This document shows, piece by piece, positions 1-11,340 of a DNA stretch of 64,000 nucleotides. Origin of the DNA: Glossina fuscipes. Taxonomy: Eukaryota > Arthropoda > Insecta > Diptera > Glossinidae. Both the position numbers and the translations under genes were made by a program. How positions within the stretch are numbered: the stretch's first letter is position 1; each line of letters opens with the position of its first letter. Under the pieces are notes generated by a model, which made no database searches, was not told the origin of the DNA, and was given only the letters and a program-made list of their open reading frames with translations. The stretch is from assembly GCF_014805625.2 (NCBI RefSeq), contig NW_023998564.1:1620171-1684170 (forward strand), in the 5' to 3' direction.

Positions 1-560
1 TAAGTTAAGACTTTCTTCTCGCTCAAAATTCAAAAAGCACTAAAATGAATGGGAAATGCAAAAAGTCGCCAGGAAAGCAAAATTTTTCTCTCAATAACAC
101 CTTAACTCTCAAAAGAGACTTCCATAAGAATACACAGTCAAGCAAATTTTACTCTCAAAAAAGAAATGGCAAAGCAATATAACTGAGATCTGTTAAATGG
201 CAAAGCAATAGAACTGAGATTTGTTAAATGAAAGATTGAAGATATTGCCGAACGTTCCCCATCAAATGCATATTAATCAAACGAGCAACTATGTCGATGT
301 TATTCTTTTGCTTATGTTATTGTCTCTTTTTCTTTTTGCTTTTCTTTGCTTCCTTACTGACAGTTTTATTAGAAATCTCGTCGAAAATTGAAGCGCCCTT
401 ACTGAAGCTTTGTTTGTTTTCTTTTTCTTTTATTTACCTCCAATCCCGAGTATTAGCTTGCATTAGCTTGCATGTATTTTGATCAATTTTTCACCTGAGA
501 ACAAGTAACAAAATATCTCTTTTTTTTCTATCTTCTTCTATCTTTTATACACGTCACGAG
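1..560. other. A+T-rich noncoding stretch with a 31-bp direct duplication
   Basis: No coding region is recognisable. A 31-bp unit beginning aaatggcaaagcaata occurs twice back to back (164-194 and 195-225) with two mismatches. The 'ttttactctcaaaaaagaaa' texture resembles 50200-50340, which suggests a shared old repeat. The short ORF at 291-482 is a T-rich run, not a convincing gene. Confidence 0.4.
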
Positions 561-564
561 CGTT

Positions 565-1165
565 TTAGGCGTGTCCTTTGAAACGTTTAGATCATTTCCA
601 AATTCCTTTGCAAACTTCTAGGCGATGTTTTCATTAGCAATAAGAGAATGTTTACTATAGATAATATACCGATGAACAGGTGGACGCGCTTAGATGCACT
701 CCGAATTTGAAATTGACTGCTAACTTGAAGTTTTTGAAATTTGTTTCTGTGCGTTAATAAAAGGTTTGAAAGAAAAAAACGGAAATTATGACACACTGTA
801 AAACTGAGTAGGTGTGGCCCATTTTTTCCACTTTTGTAGACATAAAAACCTACATTGCGTAGACATCAAGACATATAGCGCTCACAAAATATACCTTTAA
901 ATTTTTGTACATTTATCTACGAGTTATGAAAAGAGAGTTGTTCTCACTTTGCAATACCAATCTGCGTGCAAAAACTTTCAAGATTTCTGTGAAATTTGAA
1001 GTCGATAGTTTCATTTTTACGACCAAAAGAATGTTCACAGGAGTCATTAAGCAGATGGGCAGACCAACAACCGCAAAGACGGATAAGCTTAAATCGACTA
1101 AGAATTTGATGCTGATCGAGAATGTGTATACTTCATGGGAGTATTTTGAAACCGCGAGCTGGCAA
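565..1165. repeat. Family A dispersed repeat copy (noncoding)
   Basis: This is a degenerate copy of the commonest repeat of the window (here called family A). It shows the family's landmarks: a 'gcaaaaatgaa/agaatgtttac' segment, 'ggacgcgcttaga', 'aatttgatgctgatcgagaa' and 'gtatacttcatggga'. It abuts the broken end of the mariner remnant at 1166-1990, so one probably inserted into or truncated the other. The two overlapping ORFs across it, one on each strand, are chance. Confidence 0.5.
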
Positions 1166-1990
1166 AAACCAAGCTGCATCGATCTGAACAGGAGGTAATC
1201 AGAAAGTGATACGTCTGGCGGGAGAGGCACAACTTTCCATTCGATTTGCTAGAGCGTGTTTTGAACAACTCTTGCAACGTGTCGCCGAGCGTTGTAATGC
1301 AAGAGGATGGTGTTACTTCTGTTAGCCGCTATCGCTGAAGTTTTTTGCAACAATACATCGTTTAATTCGTCGAAATTTTTTGGCCATGAATATTCCGTTT
1401 CGGCGTCGATGTGGATGGCTCTCCTGAACTAGACTATGAGTTTTTGAACTTGGAATTGTTGCAGTCGATCCACTTTTCATCGCTAGTCACAATACGCCAT
1501 AGAATACTCTTCCTTTTTTGTCTAGCAAGATATGAAAGCCTAATGTTAAAACGGTTCGAAATGACATTTTCAGTCAATTCGTATGGTATCCATTTTCCCC
1601 CCTTTTGAAACTTTCCCTTCGCATGTAAACGTCTAGAGTCAGTTGATTCATTAATTGCTAACCCGTTCGCGAGTTCTTTGAAAGTTTTGGGCTGGATTTT
1701 CGCCTAATAAGTCTTGCAATTCAATTCATTGCTTTTGAGCTTTTTCGGCGATTCTTTGTCATTGACATCAAAGTTACCACTTTTAAACCTATGAAACCCA
1801 AACCGACAGTGGGAATATGATGGCGAAACATCACCATAATTTTCTAAAATGGGCTTCGAAAGCAGGCTCATTCAAATTAAACAAAAAGAATAATGAATGT
1901 CGCAAATGCAATTTCGAGCGTTCCATTATTAACGCTGATTAACTCGATAGTACTGAATGGAAAACTGTTATTTTATGTAGGGAAATGTCA
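1166..1990 (-). mobile_element. Degenerate mariner element, copy A (transposase pseudogene)
   Basis: Read on the - strand this is a decayed mariner transposase. Near 1540-1400 the 'TSDEKW' catalytic aspartate motif is visible, followed by a 'GEPSTSTPKRNIHGQK'-like stretch. Near 1230 comes the 'SLSDYLLFRSMQ' block, which corresponds to the third catalytic aspartate region. Several frameshifts and stops break it. The 5' end near 1990 shares the outer sequence 'ctacataaaataacag' with copy B at 12.5 kb, so this is probably the inverted-repeat end. The 3' end is lost at about 1166. It is the same mariner lineage as 12525-12968 and 29885-30190. It is dead beyond doubt; the subfamily is not assigned. 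Confidence 0.8.
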
Positions 1991-3230
1991 AAACCATTGA
2001 ATTTAACCGTTGTGTACATTGATATTTCGCATTACTTTATCATTTTCACCAATAGACGTCGCTGATCCAACATATATACAAGTATCTGTTAATAGACTAA
2101 ATTTTTTAGTATAAGCGATATAAAAATTTTGATATCCATGATACGTACAGTTTGTAGCTATGAAAGATTCGGTTTTGCGTTTACAAAATAACATATTAAT
2201 AGCTTTTTCATATGCCATTAAAATGCATTACGTAAAAGTAAACCGCCTACCCATGGAAAAACATATACATTCATAAAATAATTGTGTCATAAAAAGCTCG
2301 GAAATGTGAACAAAAGAGGCAAAAGAAATACCCTTAAGCAGAATACTAACAATTTTTACAACGATAATACGGGATGCATTTATTATATATGCATGCTTGC
2401 ATATAACATAAGTGAATGTTATTCATACTTTTTTAAAGCAATAGTTAATGGTTAAATTTGTTCACAAAAGAAGGGATAAACGTTGTTAACTTGAAGTATG
2501 TGTCGTTAAAAGACGCAACGTCGACGGAGAATTCAATTCTTCTTCAATTCTTTTCGGTTTTTTTAACTTTGCAAGGTAACAAGGATGCTTGTTAAGTTAA
2601 CAGCCTTCTTATCGCCACGGCGAAAGGGTAGGGGGAATAAAGACGTAATTCCTATGATAATTAGATCTATCGATAACCCTTTACTAGCATTATTATTCCA
2701 CATATGTAGGGGACTTCTGACGATAATATACGTTAAAATGACCAAAATTTCGTACTCTGCTTTAAATTTTATCTTGAAAAATTTTTCCATTTACTAAAAA
2801 TTATGAAACAGCGACCGGGACCATTATGGCCTAGTTAAGATTAAGGTATGGTTAGACTTGGGAGCTTTTCCGTTCAAATTAGGAAAGGCGAAATATTGCT
2901 TTGGGTATTCAGTGGAGCTTCTACTCGTATTTCGAATAATAACACTAAAAATTTTGGTAATACTATGACATGTACTCTTAAACAGGGCGGTCCCTTTATC
3001 TGCGATCGCGTTCATAGCAGTGTTGAGAGCGGAACAATCCAATACCAATGGAAAAGCAATCCAATAAAATTTAAGATATTTCTCCTTTTTTTAAAGTAAA
3101 GTGAATAATTTAAATTTTAAACGGATATGCTTAAACGGATAATGCTTAATTACAAAAAATAATGTACTGACAAAAATGGAGAACTCATTTTTTAAGAGCA
3201 CTGCAATTATATCATATTTTTTTCACCAGA
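1991..3230. other. Unannotated A+T-rich DNA
   Basis: Several ORFs of 70-85 codons occur on both strands (for example 2563-2797 and 2824-3099), but they overlap one another antisense and show no recognisable motif or splice context. I see no gene here. Confidence 0.4.
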
Positions 3231-3239
3231 AATATTTTT

Positions 3240-4030
3240 ATATTAATCGCCAAGAGACAAGGGACAAGAGACTCCCTAAAAGGGACATGCTTTCTAATGG
3301 TATAATGTCCATTGTAAACATTCTCCTGGCCGCAAAAATGAATCTATCAACTTCAAATTTGGCAGAAACGTTGGATGTTCATGCAAGCAGGTGGGCATTA
3401 AAAATAGGCGAGATCGCTCAAAGATCATGCCTACAGTTCTATGTAAGCTAAGAATACCGCTCTTATTCAAAGGGAATGAGAATTGCTTATTATTCATAAA
3501 CTGCAGCAGATAAATCCACAAAAATGTAAGCGTAAAAAAATAGGCAAAATTGACCACGCCTACCTAATATTATAGCGTAATAAAATTATAAAATAATCTT
3601 TTTGCATTACTTGTACAACGTCCAGAAGCAACTTTAAAAAACTCCATAATTCTTGGCCAATTTCAAATTCAGACTGAACGTAAGCATGTCCGTCCATCTG
3701 TTCGTATACCCAACCGTGTAATTTGTGTTGTATGCACTTTTCCGACGCCAATGTAGAAAATATCGGCTACAAATTTGCAAAATAGTTTGAAAATTACCCA
3801 AAAAACACGCGTACAACGCCTACACCAATACTTACAACACCGTTGCTTTCCCCGCCTTTTGCTCGTTGCTTATAAACAACACAAACTACAATATAAGTTT
3901 CCACAAAATTATTTTACAAAAATAGGGAAAATTAGCCACACCCACCCAATGTCATGGAACATGCAAATTTATATTTCTACGTGACGAGTATAATAAACTT
4001 GGTTAAAACCGAATATAATTTTCTTACTTG
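3240..4030. repeat. Family A dispersed repeat, one or two copies
   Basis: Landmarks are 'acattctcctggccgcaaaa', 'tcaacttcaaatttggcaga', 'caaaattgaccacgcctacc', 'acgtccagaagcaac' and 'aaaccgaatataattttctt' near the end. The segments recur at 17.8-18.7, 54.3 and 59.4-59.9 kb. The second half (3560-4030) resembles another copy, possibly inverted. It is noncoding. Confidence 0.55.
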
Positions 4031-4930
4031 CTTAAAGTTTTATACATGCCTGTGAGCTTATGACAGCATGATAAAGTTTCTTACCAAAGAGTGAGTCAAA
4101 CAACGTATTATTCATTCATTCATTTATGGTTTTTAAAGACTTTCAATCATTAAAAAAAAACAACAAAGAAACAGCAAAATACTTCGAAAACTAGCAAATC
4201 GCTAAAACGTAAATTATGATTAAATCATTTAGAAAATCGTTCAATTGTCTATCTCTTTCAAGAAGATCATATGTAACTATGAAAGCTTTACATTTATTTC
4301 CATAATTAATGTGAAACAATTCGGCGTATTTATCTGTTTTTGCCTTAAAAAGTATATATAATATTTTCATGGAAGAATAATTTATTATTATTTTTACAAA
4401 TGCGTTTTGATGAAATGATTTAAAAATATTTTCAATTCCAGCACTCGTATAAAATATCAATTTTCAACTATTTCCTAGTACTGTTTGCGGTTATATTGAT
4501 ACCTTTTAATATACAGCTGTGAAAATTTTTTTGCGCACCTCTCGCACACATTACTGCGAACAAAAGCATTACACATATTTATTTTTATTTACGTTTTTCA
4601 TTAGATACATCTCAGCTGAATTGCAGGTACTGCAGGCTGTTTACCCATTTTTCTTAATCAGTAGCAATACATTTGGCTTTGTTTATTAATTACTATGAAA
4701 ATGAGTTTTTTGTAAGAAACACATTTTTTCAAAGTTTTATTGTCAGTGCAGTCAATGTTCTGGAAGACGCCATCCCATGTTAATTATCCATTATTATCCG
4801 ATGCTTGCTTGTCTAACACAATGAAGAGAAATCGTACGAAACTCATCCAATTACATTTTCTACTTATGAGCCGCCACAATTGATTCAAGATTTTTTACTA
4901 TATTCACTGTACCAAATGGGTATAAAATGG
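4031..4930. other. Unannotated A+T-rich DNA up to an assembly gap
   Basis: I see no gene, RNA or recognisable repeat. The single ORF (4191-4460, - strand) has no motif. Confidence 0.4.
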
Positions 4931-5030
4931 NNNNNNNNNNNNNNNNNNNNNNNNNNNNNNNNNNNNNNNNNNNNNNNNNNNNNNNNNNNNNNNNNNNNNN
5001 NNNNNNNNNNNNNNNNNNNNNNNNNNNNNN
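4931..5030. other. Assembly gap (100 N)
   Basis: One hundred N, the conventional size for a gap of unknown length, so coordinates across it are not physical distances. An ORF called through it is meaningless. Confidence 0.99.
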
Positions 5031-5149
5031 CAGCTAGAGTGTTGTATATTCGCTTTTGTCAGAAGTGTGCTCTACCCATAGAGAGAGATTATAATTATGT
5101 ATTGGTGAATGCCAATTTTACTTGGCTAAGTTGAATTTGGAGACACATG

Positions 5150-5310
5150 GGTATAAAATCAAAAAGTCGGTCTGTAATTGTAAACAACCGCCTGTTTAAT
5201 TGAAAAAGTCAGACTGTATTTGTTAACAACTGTTGCATTAAAAAAACGACTAAGGATTTGGAAGCATCTGAGAGTAAGCGTATAAAAATTGCCAACATCT
5301 GAGAGTAAGC
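5150..5310 (+). repeat. 'aacatctgagagtaagc' repeat module, left of the LINE
   Basis: The module contains 'tttgttaacaactgttgcat' followed by two copies of 'catctgagagtaagc' (5266-5308). The same module in the opposite orientation lies at 28480-28790, and two more copies of the short unit (9723-9810) lie immediately beyond the other end of the LINE. The LINE therefore appears to have inserted within this module. It may be part of an LTR, but no LTR boundaries could be fixed. Confidence 0.6.
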
Positions 5311-5633
5311 CTATATATTTTTTATTTTATTTATTTTATTTATTCCACTTATACTAGAAACTCAACTAAACAAATAACAGTCGAGTTCAATTGGCTCTTA
5401 ATGCAATATTCATTAACAATAAAATTGAGTATAAGCATAATAAAACAAATAAGAAGAAAAAAAAAAAGAAAAAAAAGCATGTACACTATTAGTATAGGAG
5501 CACACTTCCAACCGGTACAGGACCAAATTGCAAATGAACCCCTAAGCCATCGCAAACATGCATAAGCCTGGCAACCGATAATAAATTGACAGTAATTCAC
5601 TTTCGAAACGTAACGACTTTTTAAGGATAAAAG

Positions 5634-8235
5634 CTAGTTTAAATACGACATAGGTAAATCGCACGTATTAAGCAAAGTTGCTTTAATGGACTTTAAAGAG
5701 TCCGATAACGAGAATACGTGGTAGACGTCATTTAGGTTCTTGCAAACGACTCTGAGCGGATTGAACAGCTCATAATTAAATTTACACTGATTAAGCTTAA
5801 CCAAGATAAAGTGACTAGAGAAGCGGTTAGGGACATTAAAACTTATTTCACCAAGTAATGAAGGCGAGTCAATAGCACCATTTATTACTTTAATTAGAAA
5901 GGAAACGCCAAGAACAAATCTACGTTTCTCAAGAGACGGTAGAGACAACAGAAGCAACCTATTTTCATACGGAGGAAGAGAGGCAATCGGATCCCAACCC
6001 AAATTTCTAAGGGCAAACAAATCTACGTAGCACCTATATGAAGGAGACCACACAACTGAGGCATACTCGAGTATGGGTCTAACCAAACACATGTACAGCC
6101 TTTTCGTAATGTAGGGATCATCAAGCTCTTTGAACCACCTTTTTATAAAACCAAGCGCGGACCTAGCTTTGCTAATCGAGAGCTCAATATGCGAGTTAAA
6201 ACGTAACCTATGGTCAAATAGAACGCCTAAATCTGTAATCGAATCGACGTCCTCCAACTTATGCGAATCTATGAAATACTGAGTAATGAATGACTTTCTT
6301 CTTGAGAATGAAAGCTTCTTACATTTACTCAGATTTAGTTTCAGAAGATTCAAAGAGCACCATGCAACAAATTTATCCAAATCACCTTGAAGCTGATGTG
6401 ATTGCGATTCAATAGAGAAGGAAGAAAACAGTTTCACATCATCAGCATACATTAAGATCTGGCTGGAATTAACCACCGATGGGAGATCGTTAATGTATAA
6501 ACTAAATAAAATGGGACCTAAGTGACTTCCTTGAGGTACGCCAGACGTAACGGGGAATTCATCCGAGGTGATGAAGTTAAACAAAACTCTGAAGGATCTA
6601 TTGTGCAGATAAGAGCTTATCCATTTCACTAATTAGGGTGGGAAACCAGAGGCTTGGAGTTTAAAGATAAGTAGTCTATGGTTAACCATATCAAATGCTT
6701 TGCTTAAATCAGTGTAAATAACATCTGTGCGAGAGCCACTAGAAAAACCCTTGAAAACATGACAGGTAAACTCTAACAAGTTGGTGACTGTAGATCGCCC
6801 TTTCCGAAAGCCGTGTTGGTGCGGAGAAATATACGAGTTAATGGCAAAGGCCAAATGCTGAGTCACAATACGCTCGAACAACTTGGGCAAGACACTCAAC
6901 TTGGCTATGCCCCTGTAGTTCTCAACAAATTGTCTACTTCCATTCTTGTGGATAGGGATAAGGAAACTACTCTTCCAACATGAAGGGAAAACACCTGAAT
7001 ACAAGGACATGTTAAAAATCTTTGAGATTACACCACACAACTCGACAGCGCAAGATTTAAGTACACATGATGGAATTCCATCAGGTCCAGGCGAACAACT
7101 GTATTTTAGAGAACTCAACCCTTTGAAAACATCATCTTCCGAAATAACCAAGTTAGGTATTGAAACCGAGTTAGTTATAGGATATGGGTAGTTTGCTGAT
7201 AAATCGAAATTAGCAATCGAAAAGTTTCGTCGGAAATACTCAGCAAATAGATTTGAGATTTCAAAATCATCCGAGGAATCAGAGCCATTAAAAGAAGCAT
7301 GCAAGGGATATGTGGAAATTTTTCTTTTAGAGTTAACAAATTTAAAGAAGGATTTAGGATTAGCAAACAGAGAGGATTTAATGAACTGAAGGTATCTACA
7401 GTAATAATGATGGTTGAGGGAGTTAAATCTATGCCTCGCCACCGAGTAAGCGAAATAGTCGAGCGTAGAGCCACTTTTCGAATATTTTTTGAATAGCGAG
7501 TTTTTTCTCTTCTTGTGATATTTAATTGTCTTATTAAACCACGGGGGACATCTGCTTCGAGGTCGACTATGCTTGATCGGAACAGATGCAGCAATAGCTA
7601 GATTTAATGTATTGTAGAACGATGGCAATAAGCTTTCAATACTACCGGTTGAGAAATCAAGCGTCAGATGTGAAAGACGATGTTTTAGTAATACAATATT
7701 GATTTTATGAAAATCATAATAATTATTTAAAAATGTTTGAGTTGCCACATTAAGGCATTTCAACAAACCATCATTAATATGATGAAAGGAAATGCATATT
7801 GATGGATGATAGGGATCCTCAGGTAAACTAAAAGGTGGACAACGATTTACGTAAATCTCGGGAAAATTGGCAAAGCAGAGATCAAGCAGTCTACCATTAC
7901 AATTAGGGGTACGATTATATTGACCCAAATTATGATCAAACAATTCACTAAAGAACACAACAGCCCTATCAGACGTTGAAGTAGGAACCAAACAGCGAGG
8001 ACGGGACTGACGCAGATATGGCAATTAATACACCACCACCAATGCGATTTACTCGATCATTTCTAAACACTTGGAAAGAATTATGAAAAAGTTCCGACGA
8101 ATGTAGATCGGGTTTTAGCCAAGTTTCAGTAAAGGCCAAACAGAAAAATTCCGTGCTCACAGAATTTAGAAAAGTGGAACGAATTTTCGAATTTATGGCC
8201 CTAACATTTTGATAAATGAGAGATAGTGGGCCTGA
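5634..8235 (-). pseudogene. LINE ORF2: APE endonuclease (deleted) - reverse transcriptase, disrupted
   Basis: The N-terminal endonuclease piece is visible ('YQNVRAINSK' near 8210, then 'AFTETWL' and 'GGGVLIA'). At about 8000 the frame changes and the sequence jumps to the end of the domain ('QYNRTPNCNGRLLDL'). The middle of the endonuclease, by family comparison about 90 residues, is therefore missing. The RT core is recognisable: 'SPGPDGIPS', 'HGFRKGRST', 'YTDLSKAFD', 'SGVPQGSHLGPILF' and 'MYADDVKLF' with the catalytic DD pair. One TAA stop (6633-6635) splits the RT after 'SGFPP', and the frame continues unchanged to 5634. No RNase H domain is seen. The product cannot be functional without repair. 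Confidence 0.9.
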
Positions 8236-9262
8236 AGAAACAATTAGTTTTTTGAAGATCTCGAGGGATAAATTCCTTAATTAAGGATCCTACTGGCCAC
8301 AGTGATTTGTTTAACAACATACCACTGTTTTCAGTCGTAACTAATATTTTAAAAGAGGAGATTGCCCTAGCTTGAGAAGGAGCCATTTTGAAGATGCTAA
8401 CACGCTTTAAGTTGACTGATGGGACTTTCGTCGCCAGATAACCTTTTATGTTATCCACCGATGTTTCAGGCGCCAGTCTTGACACAAATATTGCTTTTCT
8501 GGGAGGAACTGCCGTCAAGCAAATGTCATTATTTGGAACAGGAGGGGGGTTCACGGTAGGAGAGTTTCGAGTTGGGGAAAATATAGATGGGGTTATCGCC
8601 CTTGTACCAGAAGCTTGTGAGACTTGCCCAGTCTGGTGACCAGCATTCACACGCGAACAGCCAGGAGGAGAGGATGATTTATTTTTCTCTTCATTACTTT
8701 TAGGCGACGGCGCTTGATTAGAGTGAGTGGCGGCTCTGGGCGGAGATACCCTTGCCACTTCAGCGTAGCTTAAAACCGATGGACTTGCCGGTTTGTTTGT
8801 AACTGTTTTGCTACCAACTGACTCAGCAATATCGGAAACATTACTGTTCATTTTAGAGTTAGAGGGAGCGGTAACTTTTACCAACGAATTAGATTTGGAG
8901 AAAGCCAGAGGTGACGTCCCACACGCTACGCTACGAGTAGAAGATGAGTGTCCAATAAAGCGACACTCATCAAACCTAGACTTAATGAGCTCAAACTTTT
9001 CCCACAAGGAGCCGAGATTTCTACTCAATTCCGAGAAACCATAACGGGTCTCCATGAAAAGTTTATAAAAGTCAATGTCCCGCTGCCTACAGTCAGGACA
9101 TGACCATCTTAAGTCTTTAGACGGATCAGCGACTGCGCCAGCAGCACGACCGAGAATACCGGCACACTTTGCATGACCAAAGCGCTCGCAGAGCCAACAA
9201 GAGACGAATCGATCAGATTCCAGGCCCGTTTTCGCCCGACAAGGTGTATATAAACACTCCAT
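8201..9262 (-). CDS. LINE ORF1 protein: PHD-like zinc finger plus nucleic-acid-binding C-terminal domain
   Basis: An open frame of 353 codons. Residues about 1-62 have the cysteine/histidine spacing of a PHD-type finger: a CxxxxC-like pair at the start, then CWLC, HxxC and CPDC. A serine/proline-rich, low-complexity middle (about 110-240) follows. Residues about 258-345 begin 'KAIFVSRLAPETS' and match the conserved C-terminal domain of ORF1 proteins in this retrotransposon group, which in the family is thought to act in RNP formation. The start chosen is the first ATG before the finger. The frame is intact, unlike ORF2, so the copy is fairly young. The last codons overlap the start of ORF2 (near 8235) in another frame. 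Confidence 0.85.
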   Translation of the reverse strand: MECLYTPCRAKTGLESDRFVSCWLCERFGHAKCAGILGRAAGAVADPSKDLRWSCPDCRQRDIDFYKLFMETRYGFSELSRNLGSLWEKFELIKSRFDECRFIGHSSSTRSVACGTSPLAFSKSNSLVKVTAPSNSKMNSNVSDIAESVGSKTVTNKPASPSVLSYAEVARVSPPRAATHSNQAPSPKSNEEKNKSSSPPGCSRVNAGHQTGQVSQASGTRAITPSIFSPTRNSPTVNPPPVPNNDICLTAVPPRKAIFVSRLAPETSVDNIKGYLATKVPSVNLKRVSIFKMAPSQARAISSFKILVTTENSGMLLNKSLWPVGSLIKEFIPRDLQKTNCFFRPTISHLSKC

Positions 9263-9500
9263 GTCCTGTCAAACAGACAGTTGTGGATTATGAAGAAAAG
9301 ACACACAAATCACTGAAAAAAACATAAAAATTTATCAACCAATTTGTGCAAAACTTCTCTGTTAGGTTGACACTGTAACGAGAGATCAATAGCAATACAA
9401 ACTCCAAACAGCAAAAAAAAATAACAGAGAAAAAGAGAGAAAACAAAAAAAAAAAAGGAGAGATTTATATCAGAGCTCAAAATTTTTGTTTGCAAAAATC

Positions 9501-10640
9501 AAATGAATCAAAGCGTCAAGGAAAAATATTTCTCTTACTTTGAATTCACTCACTTTCTTCTCAAAGTATATTATAAATTCACACACTATAAGGCAGAATA
9601 GCCACGAAATTCAACAAAAAATTAAAATATTAATTGCCGAAACAAAATATATACGACTATACCGCGCGACAGAGTTGCCAGACTTTTGTTTACACTTCTC
9701 AATAATTGAACATGTTTTTATATAAAAATTGCCGACATCTGAGAGTAAGCTTTTCTTATTCTCAATAATTTGTCTAAAAATTGCTAACATCTGAGAGTAA
9801 GCGTATTGGTTTATGTATACGTGTGTATTATCGAAATTTCTAGAAACAACAAAATCACAAAAAAAAAAAAAAACAACAACAATATGATGAAAACATTAAC
9901 AGGAATCCAGAGTTTCATTGAAGTGTTCTAGGATGGTAAGAAAAATTTGTTTGTCAAGGAGAGTGGAAAACGATTGAGAGCAAATATCATTAAAAAAAAA
10001 AAAAACTGTGTTAAGTTTACACATCAGCTGCAGTAAATTTGGCATAAAGTGTTCTCTATTAGGAGATTTAAGAGTTTTAATCTGAGAGCAAATTTTATCT
10101 ACATGTAAATATATATGTATAGACAAACCTTACAAATTAGCTGGGTATGAAATGCATTCTCTAATAATTAAAAAAAAGAAATCATCTATCTGTTGACAGT
10201 GAAGTTCATATTGCAATCATATTCAACTCAATTCAACTAAAAAGAAATCGTCCAATCGGTTGCTTTTATTTCCATTTCTCTTAATATATCCATAATCAGT
10301 CCAGTCAGTAGACGGGTCTTTAAACTCTTTCACATGCAATTTAGTTTGCCTTATGTTGGCAGATTTGCGATAGATAAACTACTTGCTTAGAGTAAGAATA
10401 CATATGGCTTATGCAGTCTTTCCAGCTTTCTAGATTGTACACTGGCTCACGTGCTGCCCGGACCGTTAAATATCCTACTTCACCTAATACGTCGTTTACT
10501 CATTTCTTTAATAATATACCAAAATATTATACATTATATTTATGCGAATGCATAATTTCCATGTCCCAAATTTAACAAATGTAGTCTATTTGTCAAAGAT
10601 TTTATTAATTTCCAGTTGCTTCTGTCAATACAAACCACAC
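9501..10640. repeat. LINE 5' flank with further 'catctgagagtaagc' units, then unannotated DNA
   Basis: Two copies of 'aacatctgagagtaagc'-type units lie at 9731-9801, in the same orientation as those on the other side of the LINE. Poly-A/CAA-rich sequence follows (9850-9890), and after that nothing recognisable up to 10640. The short ORFs here are not supported. Confidence 0.5.
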
Positions 10641-11340
10641 ATTAGGCTTTGTCGCCATAAAAGGACTTCCTTTCATGCTTCTATATATGGTGCGGTGCTG
10701 CCTTATAAATCATTTACTAAGGATCAAGTTTCATTATAAAATATTTAAAATTAGACCTTTTTGGTATATAAAGGCTTATTTTTCATTAGGTTCCTTACAT
10801 GGGACTGGATACAAAACGCAGACTTGCTTGATCAAATTTTATTATGAACGAATTTTCATTAAGAAGTATTGAAAAGTAGATCTTTTTACTATATAAAGAT
10901 TCAGCTTCCGCAGGAACTATTATAGTGCAAGGGATCCAAAAAATTATGCTATCCGATTCAACTTTTCCGCGCCCGTTTAGAATACCGATGTACTATTACT
11001 AAGCGATTCTTGTCGCGAAATTCATAAAATGACACTATTGTTTCATGTAATGATTTATTAACATAAGGTTTTGTATGGGGACCGGTCGAAAAAGTGATAC
11101 GATACAAGTAATTTTCAATAGCTTTCGTCCTTGGCCCAAAACAAACTAGTGTATTAAATTTCATTAAAATATCCAGAAATTGTCATGTGTATTCATGGAC
11201 AGACATCAAACTTTACGACGGACAGACAACCTTATATCGATCGAAATCATTTTCACAATAGAATCGGTGGAATGAAAGATGGGTCTACTTAAAGCCCTTC
11301 TGCAGGTTACATACGTCCGACCAACAAACTTAATACCACA
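10640..11340. repeat. Family C dispersed repeat, copy 1
   Basis: Landmarks are 'ctatataaagattcagctt', 'gggatccaaaaaatta', 'gatgtactattactaa' and 'gatagcttt.cgtccttgg', followed by 'ggacagacatcaaac'. The first three recur in the same order at 15260-15700 with much divergence. It is noncoding, and 'gtccttggcccaaa' phrases are common in fly dispersed repeats. Confidence 0.5.

Larger units (their letters stand above)
5311..9500 (-). mobile_element. Non-LTR retrotransposon (jockey/CR1 group), nearly full length but defective
   Basis: The element reads on the - strand. It has a 5' region, ORF1 with a PHD-like zinc finger (9262-8201), ORF2 with remnants of an APE-type endonuclease and a complete reverse transcriptase core (about 8235-5634), and a 3' region of some 320 nt. 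The 3' region ends in a short repetitive tail ('attttatttatt' read on +) near 5311-5345. The same 3' end recurs at 63719-64000 almost unchanged and at 13.7 kb in decayed form, which shows an active family with several age classes. The exact 5' end lies somewhere between 9300 and 9715 and could not be fixed. Defects are an internal deletion plus frameshift in the endonuclease and one stop codon in the RT. Confidence 0.9.

Noticed and set aside
913..1230. 105-codon ORF on the - strand as a gene
   Set aside because: Its first third is the tail of a mariner transposase and the rest is antisense to a family A repeat.
4880..5134. ORF spanning the 100-N gap
   Set aside because: Forty percent of it is unknown sequence; the frame across the gap has no meaning.
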